From JAWVFM01 sp963843315 (GTDB taxonomy: Bacteria; Actinomycetota; Thermoleophilia; Solirubrobacterales; 70-9), in the NCBI GenBank assembly GCA_963843315.1, contig CAWJJU010000002.1:186001-250000 (forward strand): a DNA stretch of 64,000 bases, given 5' to 3'. Positions 38,953 to 48,298 of this stretch are shown here, in pieces. The position numbers and the translations under genes are program-made. Numbering within the stretch: position 1 is the stretch's first letter; each line of letters opens with the position of its first letter. The notes under the pieces are model-generated. The model did no database searches. It was not told where the DNA came from and was given only the letters and a program-made list of their open reading frames with translations.

Positions 38953-39774
38953 ATGGGCGCGATCGAGGAACGACACGTCGAGGCTGGAGGGATCCGCACC
39001 TTCCTGCGCAGCTCTCCGGGCGAGGGCGTACCCGCCGTGTTCGTCCACGGCAATCCCACGAGCTCGCTGGACTGGGTGCCGTTCCTGGAGCGCCTGACGG
39101 TGCCGGGCCTCGCGCCCGACCTGCCCTGCTTCGGCCGCTCCGAGCGCCCGGCGGGCGATCGCTTCAACCCCACGATGAGGTCCTACGCCCGCTGGTTTCG
39201 CAGGTTCACCGACGCCATGGAGCTCGAGCGCTACTCGCTCGTGGTCCACGACTGGGGCAGCGTCGCCCTGGCAGGCGCTCTCGCGGCGCCGGAGCGTCTG
39301 CACCGGCTCGTCCTGGTGAACGCCGTGGCACTGCTGCCTGGATACCGGTGGCATTGGGTGGCGCGGATCTGGCGCCGCCGCGGCCTCGGCGAATTCTTCA
39401 ACGCGATCACCACCGAGCAGGCGACCCGCCTGCTGATGCGCCAGGGGCGGCCGGGGTTCAAGAGGATGCCGGCGGGCTTCGTCGAGGACCTGTGGCCGCT
39501 GTGGGATCGCGATACGCGCCGGGCGGTCCTGCGCCTGTATCGCTCGGCCAACCCGGACAAGCTCGCCGCGGCCGGCCTGCGACTCGGGCGGGTCGAGTGC
39601 CCGTCGCTCGTCGTGTGGGGCGCCCGCGATCCCTACCTGCCGGCCCGCTTCGGGCGCGCCTACGCGGAGCGCCTGCCGCACTCGCGGTTGGTCGAGCTCG
39701 ACCGGGCCGGCCACTGGCCCTGGCTCGACGAGCCGGGCGCAATCCGGCTCGTTGCGGACTTCGTCGGCGCCTGA
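38953..39774 (+). CDS. Haloalkane dehalogenase-like alpha/beta hydrolase
   Basis: A 273-residue hydrolase. The oxyanion block HGNPTSSLDWVPFLERL and the nucleophile elbow VVHDWGSVALA, with Asp in place of Ser followed by Trp, are features of haloalkane dehalogenases. The acid is probably in VWGARDPYLP and the base in RAGHWPWLDEP. Epoxide hydrolases share this Asp nucleophile, so the substrate class remains open. The ATG is chosen because upstream frame is shadow of the endonuclease III gene. Confidence 0.8.
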   Translation: MGAIEERHVEAGGIRTFLRSSPGEGVPAVFVHGNPTSSLDWVPFLERLTVPGLAPDLPCFGRSERPAGDRFNPTMRSYARWFRRFTDAMELERYSLVVHDWGSVALAGALAAPERLHRLVLVNAVALLPGYRWHWVARIWRRRGLGEFFNAITTEQATRLLMRQGRPGFKRMPAGFVEDLWPLWDRDTRRAVLRLYRSANPDKLAAAGLRLGRVECPSLVVWGARDPYLPARFGRAYAERLPHSRLVELDRAGHWPWLDEPGAIRLVADFVGA

Positions 39775-39825
39775 GCGCGAATTACTTGAGCGTCCGCCAC
39801 ACCGCCTTTACAATCCCGCAACTTG

Positions 39826-40599
39826 ATGTCTCGGCCAATTCGCTTCGCGCACCGCCGTCTCCCGAACGGCCTGCCCGACGCTCTGCGGCAGGTTCTCCTG
39901 TTTGCGCTCGCGTATGGGCTCTACCAGCTCGTCCGTGGCCTGGTCCACTCCGAGCGCGCGCTCGCGTTCGCCAACACCGAGCACGTCGTCCACATCGAGC
40001 GCTCGCTGGGCGCCTTCTTCGAGCCCGGGCTGCAGCAGGCGATGATGACCCACCGCTGGATCATCGACTTCGCGGACTTCATGTACCTGAACAGCCACTT
40101 CATCCTGACCGCGTCGTTCCTGATCTGGCTCTACATGCGCCGCAACGACAACTTCTACTTCGTGCGCAACATGTTCATGGTGGCGATGGGGCTGGCGCTG
40201 GTCGGCTACGCGCTCTTCCCCACCGCGCCGCCGCGCGTGCTGCCCTCGCTCGGGTTCACCGACACGGTCGCCGCGGTCGCGCACGTGAACGACAACTCGT
40301 CGATCTCCAGCGTCTTCGTCAACCAGTACGCGGCTGTGCCCTCGATGCACATCGCCTTCGCGCTGCTGATCGCAGTACCTGGCATGCTCGTGTCGCGCTC
40401 CCTCGGCGCGCGCCTGTGGTGGTCGGCCTACCCGATGCTCGTCTTCTTCGTGATCGTCGTCACCGCGAACCACTTCTGGTTCGACGCGGCGTGCGGGGCG
40501 GCCGTGGCCTGCATGGCGGCGGTCGCAGCGCGGCAGCTCGCCCGAGTTCGCCCCGAGGCATGGGCCTGGCGCGAGCCGCAGGGCGAGATCGCGGCCTAG
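39826..40599 (+). CDS. PAP2-family membrane phosphatase/phosphotransferase
   Basis: A 257-residue integral membrane enzyme with about six spans. The PAP2 active-site motifs are AVPSMHIAFALL (C2, with catalytic-type His) and TANHFWFDAACG (C3, His and Asp). It is the type that aligns with inositol phosphorylceramide synthases and other inositol-phosphotransferases. The next two genes are a CDP-alcohol phosphotransferase and inositol-3-phosphate synthase, so dephosphorylating phosphatidylinositol phosphate or transferring its head group is an attractive guess. A TTG one codon earlier is a possible start. Confidence 0.8.
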   Translation: MSRPIRFAHRRLPNGLPDALRQVLLFALAYGLYQLVRGLVHSERALAFANTEHVVHIERSLGAFFEPGLQQAMMTHRWIIDFADFMYLNSHFILTASFLIWLYMRRNDNFYFVRNMFMVAMGLALVGYALFPTAPPRVLPSLGFTDTVAAVAHVNDNSSISSVFVNQYAAVPSMHIAFALLIAVPGMLVSRSLGARLWWSAYPMLVFFVIVVTANHFWFDAACGAAVACMAAVAARQLARVRPEAWAWREPQGEIAA

Positions 40600-40623
40600 C
40601 CAAAGCGGCTACCGTCAGCCACC

Positions 40624-41256
40624 GTGGAGAGTGAGTCCGGGCAGCTGCGCGACGTTCGCACCGCCGCGGAGCTTCGCGGCTTCGCGCGCAACCGGCTGAT
40701 CGAGTCGCGGCTGACCCCGAACGCCATCTCGCTCACCGGCTTCGTGCTGAACGTCGTCGCCGCCGTCCTGGTGGTCGAGCGCCTCTTTTTCCTTGCCGGC
40801 GTCGCGTTCATCGTCGGCTCGGTCATGGACACGCTCGACGGCCGCTACTCGCGGATGTCTGGCAAGGGGACGCAGTTCGGGGCCTTCCTGGACTCCACCC
40901 TCGACCGCGTCGAGGAGGGCGTCGTCCTCACCGCGGCGGCCTGGTACTTCGCGGACACGGGAGACGCAATTCCCGCGGCGGCCTGCGTCGCGGCGGTCGT
41001 CGGGTCACTCATGGTCAGCTACACGCGGGCCCGCGCCGAGGCCCTCGGGGTGGAGTGCAAGGTCGGCATCGCCACCAGGCCCGTGCGCGTCGTCGTGCTC
41101 TCGGCGGGGCTGATCTTCGCGAAGGGCGCTAGCCTTGGCTCCTTCGAGCTGCTCGCTCCCTCCATCTACGTGATGGTCGGATTGACCGCCGTGACGGTCG
41201 TCCAGCGCGTTTGGCACGTGCGTGGGGAGCTCAGGCGAGTGTCTGAGGGGCTTTAG
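40624..41256 (+). CDS. CDP-alcohol phosphatidyltransferase, PgsA-like (likely PI-phosphate synthase)
   Basis: A 210-residue membrane enzyme. The family motif is DTLDGRYSRMSGKGTQFGAFLDSTLDRVEEG, a DG-xx-(A/S)R-x8-G-x3-D-x3-D with Ser for the usual Ala. Five or six membrane spans surround it. The neighbour inositol-3-phosphate synthase points to D-myo-inositol-3-phosphate as acceptor, as in mycobacterial PIP synthase; phosphatidylglycerophosphate synthesis is the alternative. The GTG start follows the PAP2 stop by 24 bp. Its last codons and TAG (Glu-Gly-Leu-stop) lie in the first stem-loop of the two-hairpin element. Confidence 0.85.
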   Translation: MESESGQLRDVRTAAELRGFARNRLIESRLTPNAISLTGFVLNVVAAVLVVERLFFLAGVAFIVGSVMDTLDGRYSRMSGKGTQFGAFLDSTLDRVEEGVVLTAAAWYFADTGDAIPAAACVAAVVGSLMVSYTRARAEALGVECKVGIATRPVRVVVLSAGLIFAKGASLGSFELLAPSIYVMVGLTAVTVVQRVWHVRGELRRVSEGL

Positions 41257-41293
41257 CCCCGAAAGGAGCATGTAAAGGACGGCGAAGCCGTCC
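41247..41293 (+). repeat. Two-hairpin dispersed element, copy B
   Basis: Stem 1 GGGGCTTTAGCCCC (41247-41260), linker GAAAGGAGCATGTAAA, stem 2 GGACGGCGAAGCCGTCC (41277-41293). The TAG in the loop of stem 1 is the stop codon of the PgsA-like gene. It separates that gene from inositol-3-phosphate synthase. Confidence 0.85.
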
Positions 41294-41376
41294 GCAAGAG
41301 ATGTTCGACCGATGTAACCAGGGTGTGAATCCGGCATATATTCGGTTCCCCACCCGCCGAGGAGGCTTTCGCACGC

Positions 41377-42576
41377 ATGAGCACGGACAACGGACTTAAC
41401 GGAAGCGCGGCCACCGGGGCCGCCGCCGGCAACGGGCGCCGCGTCGACGACGGCAAGGTCCGCGTCGCGATCGTCGGCGTCGGCAACTGCGCCAACAGCT
41501 TCATCCAGGGCGTCACCTACTACAAGGACGCCGATCCTGCCGAGCAGGTCCCGGGCCTCATGCACGTCGATCTCGGCGGCTACCACGTCCGCGACATCGA
41601 GTTCGTCGCCGCCTTCGACATCGATGCCGAGAAGGTCGGCAAGGACCTCTCCGAGGCGATCTGGTCGGGCCAGAACGACACGATCAAGTTCGCCGACGTC
41701 GATCACATGGGCGTCGAGGTGCACCGCGGGATGACCCACGACGGGCTCGGCAAGTATCTCAAGCAGAAGATCAAGAAGGCCCCGGGCGAGACCGCAGACA
41801 TCGTCGGGATCCTCAAGGAGACGAAGGCCGACGTCCTCGTCTGTTACCTGCCGGTGGGCTCGGAGCAGGCCACCAAGTGGTACGTCGAGCAGGCCCTGAA
41901 GGCCGGCGTCGGCTTCGTCAACTGCCTCCCCGTCTTCATCGCCCGCGAGGACTACTGGGACGAGCGCTTCCAGAAGGCCGGCCTGCCGATCATCGGCGAC
42001 GACATCAAGTCGCAGGTGGGCGCCACGATCGTCCATCGCCAGCTGGCTCGCCTCTTCCACGAGCGCGGCGTGCAGCTCGAGCACACCTCGCAGCTGAACG
42101 TGGGCGGCAACATGGACTTCTTCAACATGCTCGAGCGCGAGCGCCTGGACTCGAAGAAGATCTCGAAGACCAACGCCGTCACCTCGGTCATGGGCACCGA
42201 GCTCCCCGAGCGCGACGTCCACGTCGGTCCCTCCGACTACGTGCCGTGGCTGACCGACCGCAAGTGGGCGCACATCCGCCTCGAGGGCAAGGCCTTCGGC
42301 GACGTGCCGCTCACGGCTGAGCTGAAGCTCGAGGTCTGGGACTCGCCGAACTCGGCCGGGGTCGTCATCGACGCCGTCCGGACGATCAAGCTCGCCCTGA
42401 ACAACGGCATCGCGGGGCAGCTCGACGGGCCCTCGAGCTACCTGATGAAGTCACCGCACACGCAGCGGCCCGACGACGAGGCTCGCCTGCAGACCGAGCA
42501 CTTCATCGCCGATCACGCGCGCAAGCCCGCCGGCGAGCGCGCGGAGGAGTTGGCGGAGAGTCCTGAGGGGCTTTAG
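41377..42576 (+). CDS. ino1: Inositol-3-phosphate synthase
   Basis: A 399-residue NAD-dependent cyclase converting glucose-6-phosphate to inositol phosphate. RVAIVGVGNCANSFIQGV binds NAD; GDDIKSQVGATIVHRQLARLF and LNVGGNMDFFNM are diagnostic, and TDRKWAHIRLEG follows. Length and blocks match the short actinobacterial form. The ribosome binding site GAGGAGG is strong, with a possible -10 (TATATT) 30 bp before it. The last codons (Pro-Glu-Gly-Leu) and TAG come from stem 1 of another copy of the two-hairpin element. Confidence 0.96.
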   Translation: MSTDNGLNGSAATGAAAGNGRRVDDGKVRVAIVGVGNCANSFIQGVTYYKDADPAEQVPGLMHVDLGGYHVRDIEFVAAFDIDAEKVGKDLSEAIWSGQNDTIKFADVDHMGVEVHRGMTHDGLGKYLKQKIKKAPGETADIVGILKETKADVLVCYLPVGSEQATKWYVEQALKAGVGFVNCLPVFIAREDYWDERFQKAGLPIIGDDIKSQVGATIVHRQLARLFHERGVQLEHTSQLNVGGNMDFFNMLERERLDSKKISKTNAVTSVMGTELPERDVHVGPSDYVPWLTDRKWAHIRLEGKAFGDVPLTAELKLEVWDSPNSAGVVIDAVRTIKLALNNGIAGQLDGPSSYLMKSPHTQRPDDEARLQTEHFIADHARKPAGERAEELAESPEGL

Positions 42577-42671
42577 CCCCGAAAGCAGCATTTGTTCGGA
42601 TGAGGAGCTTTAGCTCCGAAACGAGCAGGTAAGGCGCGCAGCGCCGCATGTTCTGGACGGCGAAGCCGTCC
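42567..42671 (+). repeat. Two-hairpin dispersed element, compound copy C
   Basis: Four stems in a row: GGGGCTTTAGCCCC (42567-42580), GGAGCTTTAGCTCC (42604-42617), GGCGC-GCA-GCGCC (42633-42645) and GGACGGCGAAGCCGTCC (42655-42671), with GAAAGCAGC and GAAACGAGCAGGTAA linkers. It looks like one element inserted within another. The ino1 stop lies in the first loop. The rest of the 134-bp gap holds nothing else. Confidence 0.8.
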
Positions 42672-42710
42672 GCATGTGCTTTCGGGGCTGAGACCCGGTC
42701 TGGGACCAGC

Positions 42711-43307
42711 TCAGCAGGGGTTGCCGGTAAAGCTCGCCTGCGACTCCCCGGCGACGATGTCGCCGGCGGGCGTCGCCACGCGCAGCGCGCGGAACGTGCC
42801 GCTGTGCGCGTCGGAGACCGACTCGTTCAGGAAGACGACGTTGCCGACGTTGAGCGGGGTCTGCTGGCGTTCACCGGCGGCAGCTCCGAGCTGGCGTCGA
42901 CGCCCGCGATCTGAGGCTGCGCCGACGACGACGGGCTTGCCGCCCTGGCAGCTGACATAGGCGTCGGAGCCAGCAGGCGAGGTTCGCCGGGCCCTCGACG
43001 CCGGTATCGGAGCCGGGCGACGTCGGCGGAGGCCTGTCCCGCCCGTCGGCGAGACGGTCGTCTGGCTGCGCAGGATGCCGCCGGTGTCGAACTGGCTCCA
43101 CCGGGTCTGCTGGACGCCCGAGGCGGTGCGGCACGGAGTTCCGGCGGCGTTGGCCACGGACGGCTCGATCGAGCCGATCCGAAGCGCCGAGGCGCGGCAC
43201 GAGACCGTCGAAGCGGCGCCGGCGCCGGCCGGCAAGATCGCGGCTGTCGCGGCCACTGCGGCGCACGCGACCAGCCCTCTACTGAACGAATCCCTACCCA
43301 TTCCCAT
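42711..43307 (-). pseudogene. Secreted protein of unknown family, reading frame broken
   Basis: The first 90 residues read as a signal peptide (LVACAAVAATAAILPAGAGA) followed by VSCRASALRIGSIEPSVANAAGTPC. The last 45 residues read LNVGNVVFLNESVSDAHSGTFRALRV and end in a Cys. Between them the coding signal moves through other frames (SDTGVEGPANLAC; then AQPQIAGVDASSELPPVN), so at least three indels are present. It resembles choice-of-anchor-type secreted proteins. Because the region 42.7-48.3 kb has many such breaks, sequencing error is as likely as decay. Confidence 0.45.
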
Positions 43308-43396
43308 GAGATTCCTTCCGTCTAGATGCGGGTTGCGGCCATCTTAGCCACCCAGCCAGCCCGGCGGCGCAGGGCGGGCCGCAACTATCCTGGGCC

Positions 43397-45282
43397 GTGC
43401 CTTCCGAGCGCCTGCGGATCGCCCACGTGTCGCCTCACACATGGGGGCCATACAACGAGGTGAACGAGTTCGTCGGCCACGCCGCTGCCGAGCTCGCCGA
43501 CGCCACGACGTGGTCATCGCGGCGCCATCGGACTCACGGACCGCGATCCGCGCCTCGCGCGCCGCGATCAGGGAGATCCGCGGCGGTGGCCGGACCGGCG
43601 CCTTCTCGGGCTGGCGCGGTGAGCGCGCGGGCGGCGAACGGGCCGCCGGTGCTGGCCGTCGGGCAGGGGCTGCCGCTGCCGCGAGGGCCGCGGCCGCGCG
43701 CGGCGCCGGTGCCCCTGGACCTCAGCCGGACCCTCGAGGAGCTGCTCAGCGGCGTCGCCTTCGACGTCGTCCACGTGCACGACCCCTACGCGCCGAGCGC
43801 CTCGTCGATCGCCCTGCGCCATTCGCGCTCGCTGAACGTCGGCAGCTTTCACGAGCCAACCGAGCGCATCCTCTCGACGCAGGTTGCCCGTCCGCTGGTG
43901 GAGATCTTCTTCGGCCGCCTCGACTCCCGCACGGCCTCGAGCGCGGCCACGGGTGACGCTCCTCGACCGCTACTTCCCCGGCGCCTACACGCTGGTGGAG
44001 CCGGGCGCCGGAGCGAAGGGCGTCTGGCCCGGGCTCGCGCGCGCGGCGACGGGCGGTCCGCGCGGATCGCGTTCTGCGCCGTCGAGGAGCGCGGGGCGAT
44101 GCGCCTCTTTCTGCGTGCGCTGCGGCGGATCGACCCCGGCTCGACTGGGAAGCGGCGATCTGGCTGCAGCAGGCGGATCCGCCGCCAGCGCGCCTCGCGC
44201 GGTCGCTCCGCGACCGGGTGCACATCACCGGGCCGCGCGAGGCTTCAGCCGGCCGAGCTGATCGCGGGGGCCGACGTGCTGGTCCTGGCCTCCGGCGGGC
44301 CCGACCATCGCGCCCTCGCTGATCCGCGAGGCACTCGCTGCCGGGAGTGAACGGTGGTGGCGTCGCGCACGCCGGTCATACGCCGAGGCCCTCGGCGACG
44401 GCGAGCTTGGCGCGCTGTTCCCGGCAGGCGACGCAATCACGCTCGCGGGACAGCTCGAACGCGGGCAATCGCCGGCGAGCGCAGGACCGCGCGGCCGCGC
44501 GCCGGCGCGCGAACCTGGGAGGACGTCGCGAGCGAGCTCGACGAGATCTACCGGGCGGATCGCCGCCCGCCGCCACGACCCTGCCGGCGATCCGGCGGTG
44601 CGGCGGCGGATCTCGCGACGGCGCACGATCGACATCGATCTGCACATGCACACCGACCACTCGCCGGACTGCGCGACGCCGGTGGAGGTTCTGCTCGAGA
44701 CCGCCAAGGAGCAGCGGGCTCGGGGCGATCGCGATCACCGACCACAACGAGGTCTCAGGCGCGCTCGCCGCGCGCGAGGTCGCGGAGCGGATCGGCGGCA
44801 TCAAGGTGATCGTCGCGGAGGAGGTGAAGACGGCCGAGCAGGGCGAGGTGATCGGCCTGTTCATCGAGGAGAAGATCCCGCGCGGGCTGACGATGGCGGA
44901 GACCATCGCCGAGATCCGCCGCCAGGGCGGGCTGGTCTACGTGCCGCACCCGTTCGACCGGCTGCACTCCGTGCCCGACTACGAGCACCTGCTCGACATC
45001 GTCGAGGAGATCGACATCCTCGAGGTGTTCAACCCGCGCGTGGCGCTGACCGCGTTCAACGAGGAGGCCGAGCGGTTCGCCTCCAAGTACCGGATCGTCC
45101 CCGGCGCGGGATCCGACAGCCACGTCGCCCAGGGGCTCGGCAGCGTCAGGATCCGCGTGCACGACTTCGACGGGCCGGCCGAGTTCCTGGAGGCGATGCG
45201 CGACGCCGACATCGTCCGCAAGCACAAGAACCTCGTCTACGTTCAGGCGCTGAAGTTCATCCAGACGCGCGGCAAGCGCTGA
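43397..45282 (+). CDS. PimA-like GT4 glycosyltransferase fused to a PHP domain (several frameshifts)
   Basis: The first two thirds encode a GT4 enzyme in pieces: RIAHVSPHTWGPYNEVNEFVGH, then HDVVIAAPSDSR, FDVVHVHDPYAPSASSIAL, GSFHEPTERIL, ELIAGADVLVLAS, and ARTWEDVASELDEIYR. With one base removed near 44558 the frame runs straight into IDIDLHMHTDHSPDCATPVEVLL, a PHP metal site. After another extra base near 44714 comes AITDHNEVSGALAAREVAE, then VYVPHPFDRLHSV and GAGSDSHVAQGLGS. No stop separates the two parts once indels are fixed, giving about 628 residues. Location beside ino1 and the PgsA-like gene suggests inositol-lipid mannosylation; the PHP role is unknown. At least six indels. Confidence 0.65.
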
Positions 45283-45349
45283 TGCAGCCGGGAGGAGCGG
45301 AGGACCAGCCGTCAAAGAAGACCAGCGCCCCAGCAGGACGGGGTCGCCC

Positions 45350-45956
45350 ATGCCTACGACCGACGACGAGATCAAGGAGAAGTACCTGGAGCGCGCGATC
45401 CGCGAGCTGAACCAGCTCACCCGCAACCTCCAGGAGTGCTCCCACTGCCCGCGCGGCAACCTGATGCCCGTCCTCGGCTCAGGCCATCCGCAGGCGGACA
45501 TCTTCCTGCTGAAGTTCGCGCCGGCCGCCTCGGAGGTCGAGGAGGGCGTGGCGTTCTACGGCCGCGCCGGCAACGCCCTGATGAAGGCGTTCAAGCGCCT
45601 GGGCATCGACCCGCTCGACCGTCTACGGGACGCTGTGCGTCAAGTGCCCGGTTGCCGATCCGAGCCTTGCCCACGCCGAATGCATCGACCGCGTGATCGA
45701 GGAGCTGGCGATCGTCCAGCCGCGGTGCGTCGTGGTCATGGGCGAGCAGGCGCTCGAGACCCTCAACGACCTCGACGTGCCCCTCGGCCGCACGCTCGAG
45801 CCGAACCTCGGCGAGGTCCAGAAGCTGACTCCCACGATCGACGCGATCTACGTTCCCGACATCGACGAGTCGCTCGACTCGGAGGATGCGAAGCGCGAGT
45901 TCTGGCGCGCGCTGCGCTCGCTTGGCGAGTGGTACGCCGACCTGCCGCCGTACTAG
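45350..45956 (+). CDS. Uracil-DNA glycosylase-superfamily protein (one frameshift)
   Basis: About 201 residues after correction. The early part has Cys pair CSHCPRGN, then GSGHPQADIFLLKFAPAASEVEEGVAFYGRAGNALMKAFKRLGID, and after the break CVKCPVADPS and VQPRCVVVMGEQALETL. The Cys pattern suggests the Fe-S cluster of family 4/5 UDGs. The usual motif GEAPG is replaced by KFAPA, so activity on uracil is uncertain. One extra base near 45618-45620 (GACCGTCTAC for GACGTCTAC) shifts the frame; 607 minus 1 is divisible by three. Confidence 0.65.
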
Positions 45957-45965
45957 ATGACTGAT

Positions 45966-47415
45966 CTAGGGCTCGAGGGTGAGCGAGACCTGGCGGGCGC
46001 CGCGCGCGCGGCGCAGCTTCAGGTGGCGCGCACCCGGCTTCGACGTCACCTTCGCACCCTTCACCTGGACGGTGTAGCCGTGGCGGTAGTGCAGGCGCGG
46101 GACGAAGACGACGCTACGGGCGCGGCGGGGCAGCCGCTTGCCTGACGGCGCGCGGGTCGCGTAGCTCAATGTGAACCGGTCGCTGTCCGGGTCGTACGCG
46201 TAGGACTTCGGCGTTCCGGCCACCTCCTGCGGGTAGGGCCGCTCGAGCGCCCGGAGCTTGGCGCGGAACACGTTCTTGCCGCGCGGAGGCCGCTTGGGGT
46301 TCTTGACGAGCGCCTGGGTGTCGCCGGGCCCGCTGGTGGTCGGATCGCCGCAGCCGCAGTAGTGCCACCACTGCCAGGACAGCAGGGCGGCGTCGGAGCG
46401 GGTCACCATCCGCTCGATCGTCGGTACGTCGTCGGTGGCGCCGAACTCCGAGAGCATGATCGGGTCGCCGTTGGCTTCGGCGTGGGCCTCCGCGTTGTCG
46501 ACGGTCGTCTGCTCGAGGGCGCCGCAGGGCGGGTCGGTGGTGCCGGCGAGGCAGTAGTCGTGGAAGTTGAAGCCGACGTTGCCGCCCGCCGGGCTCACGG
46601 TCGAGTAGGGGGTGCCCGAATTGGCCGTGACCACCGGCTCGTACCAGACCATGTGGCTGCGATCGACCCTGCGGATGGCCGTCGTGACCTTCTGCTCCAG
46701 GTCTGCCAGCGGGCCCTGCTCGAACGCGGGGCAGCCGGTCGCGGCGTTGAGGCAGGTGGCGAAGATCGCTGCCGGGCCACGGCTCGTTGATGGGGTCGTA
46801 GCCCCACACGTAGGAGCTGCCGCGGAAGGCCTTTGCGACCCGCTTCCACGCCGCGGCGTAGCGCTCCTGCAGGCCGACCCCGCCCGGGCCCTTGGCGTCG
46901 CTCCACAGGCTGTCCCACGACGCGTTTTCACCGGGGCTCGTGAAGTAGGTCGTGGGGAATCCCGTCAGCGGCTCGGCCGGCAGGCCGTGGTCGAGGACGG
47001 CCCAGCCGGGGAACCCCTCGCCGGTGAACTTCTCGTTGTAGAGGTCCTGGTGGAAGTCGACGAGGCTGTAGATGCGGTGTCGCGCGAGCAGGCGCTGGGT
47101 GCGCGCGACGTTGGCGATGTAGCCCTTGTCGTAGTGGCCGGGCTTCGGCTCGACGCCCGCGTAGATCATCCCCAGCCGCACGCTGTTGAAGCCGTTGCGC
47201 GCTAGGAAGGCGGCGTCGGGGGCGTTGAACCCGGCCGCGCCGGGCTCGTACGGCGGCAGCTTGTAGACCATGTTCACGCCGTGGGTGATCACGACGCGGC
47301 CGGCGCGGTCGACCGACCAGCGGCCCTGCTGCCTCACGCTCGCCGGCTTGGCCTGCGCCGTGCTGCAGCTCAGCGCGAACGCGGCGGCGAGGGCGACGGC
47401 GAAGAGTCGGCGCAT
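45966..47415 (-). CDS. Secreted endoglycoceramidase-like glycoside hydrolase, GH5 (one frameshift)
   Basis: About 482 residues after correction. A signal peptide (1-22, ALSCSTAQA) precedes a (beta/alpha)8 barrel: GVNMVYKLPPYEP, FNSVRLGMIYAGVEPKPGHYD, VDFHQDLYNEKFTGEGFPGWAV, acid/base Glu in VWGYDPINEPWPGS, and the nucleophile Glu in MLSEFGATDD. A C-terminal beta domain follows. The HQDxYNExFxGEGFP block is typical of endoglycoceramidases that cut the sugar from glycosphingolipids. The frame breaks right after NEPWPGS near 46770; one base in excess restores FATCLNAATG. Confidence 0.8.
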
Positions 47416-47464
47416 CGCGCAACCGTACCGCCGGCGGGCGTCACCGGCGCCGGGTGCAGGCTCC

Positions 47465-48255
47465 TCAGACCCGGGGCGCGGCGGCCTCGGCGACCGCGCC
47501 CATCGCCTCGGCGGTGGCGCTTGCGAGGCCGCGGACAACCGGCTCGTCGAGGGCCGAGTAGGCGGCAAGCGCAGCCTGGGTCGCCGTCGGAATCCGCCGC
47601 GGCGATCCCCACCGTGCCCTCGGGCTCGCCGAGGCGGTCGAAGTGGTTTCGGTAGCCGTCGTGGAGGTCGCGGTAGAACGACTCCTCCTTGGCCAGCCGC
47701 TCAGATGCGTCCGGGCCGACGGCCGTGCGCACGTAGCCGAACACCGGCGGCGCCTCGCGACCGGCGGCGCGGGACCCGGCCTCGACATGCTCGCGGGCGC
47801 CCGCGGCGAACGCGGGCGTCATCCAGTTGAAGAAGACGCCGTCGAATTCGGCTCCGGCGAGGGCGCACATCTTCGGCCCCATCGCCGCCAGCACGATCCG
47901 CACGCCGCCGAGCGACTCGCGCAGGCCCGGCAGAGCCTCCCTCACGGCGGTGAGCGGCTTCTTCGAGAAGCCGGCGCCGACGCCCAGCCACAGTCGTCCG
48001 CGGTCGAGGCCGAGGCGGTCGATGTGCGCCGCGATGTCCGCGGGGTCGTGGCGGTCGAGCGCCATGACCGCAACGCCGAGGTCGCAGCCCGGGGGCTGCC
48101 TTCGCGAACTCCGCGAGCGTCTCCAGGCCCAGGGCCCCGGGGTGGTCGTTGGACCAGATCGACGAATAGTCCAGCTCGGCGCAGCGCTCGGCGAGCGCCG
48201 AGGCGACCTGGGGGTCGAGCCCGGCGGCGACGCCGAATCCGCGCCTCACACCCAT
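47465..48255 (-). CDS. LLM-class (F420-type) oxidoreductase (two frameshifts)
   Basis: About 262 residues after correction. RRGFGVAAGLDPQVASALAERCAELDYSSIWSND at the N terminus, GRLWLGVGAGFSKKPL, and IVLAAMGPKMCALAGAEFDGVFFNW are luciferase-like monooxygenase blocks; such short enzymes in actinobacteria usually take F420 or FMN. Two single extra bases are inferred: one near 48090 (CCCGGGCTGC for CCCGGCTGC) and one near 47594 (GCGGCGGATT for GCGGCGATT). The 791-bp span minus two is divisible by three. Confidence 0.75.
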
Positions 48256-48298
48256 TGATCGCGCTCCGCTCCCAGAAGCAACGAAGTCTGCTCCGCGC

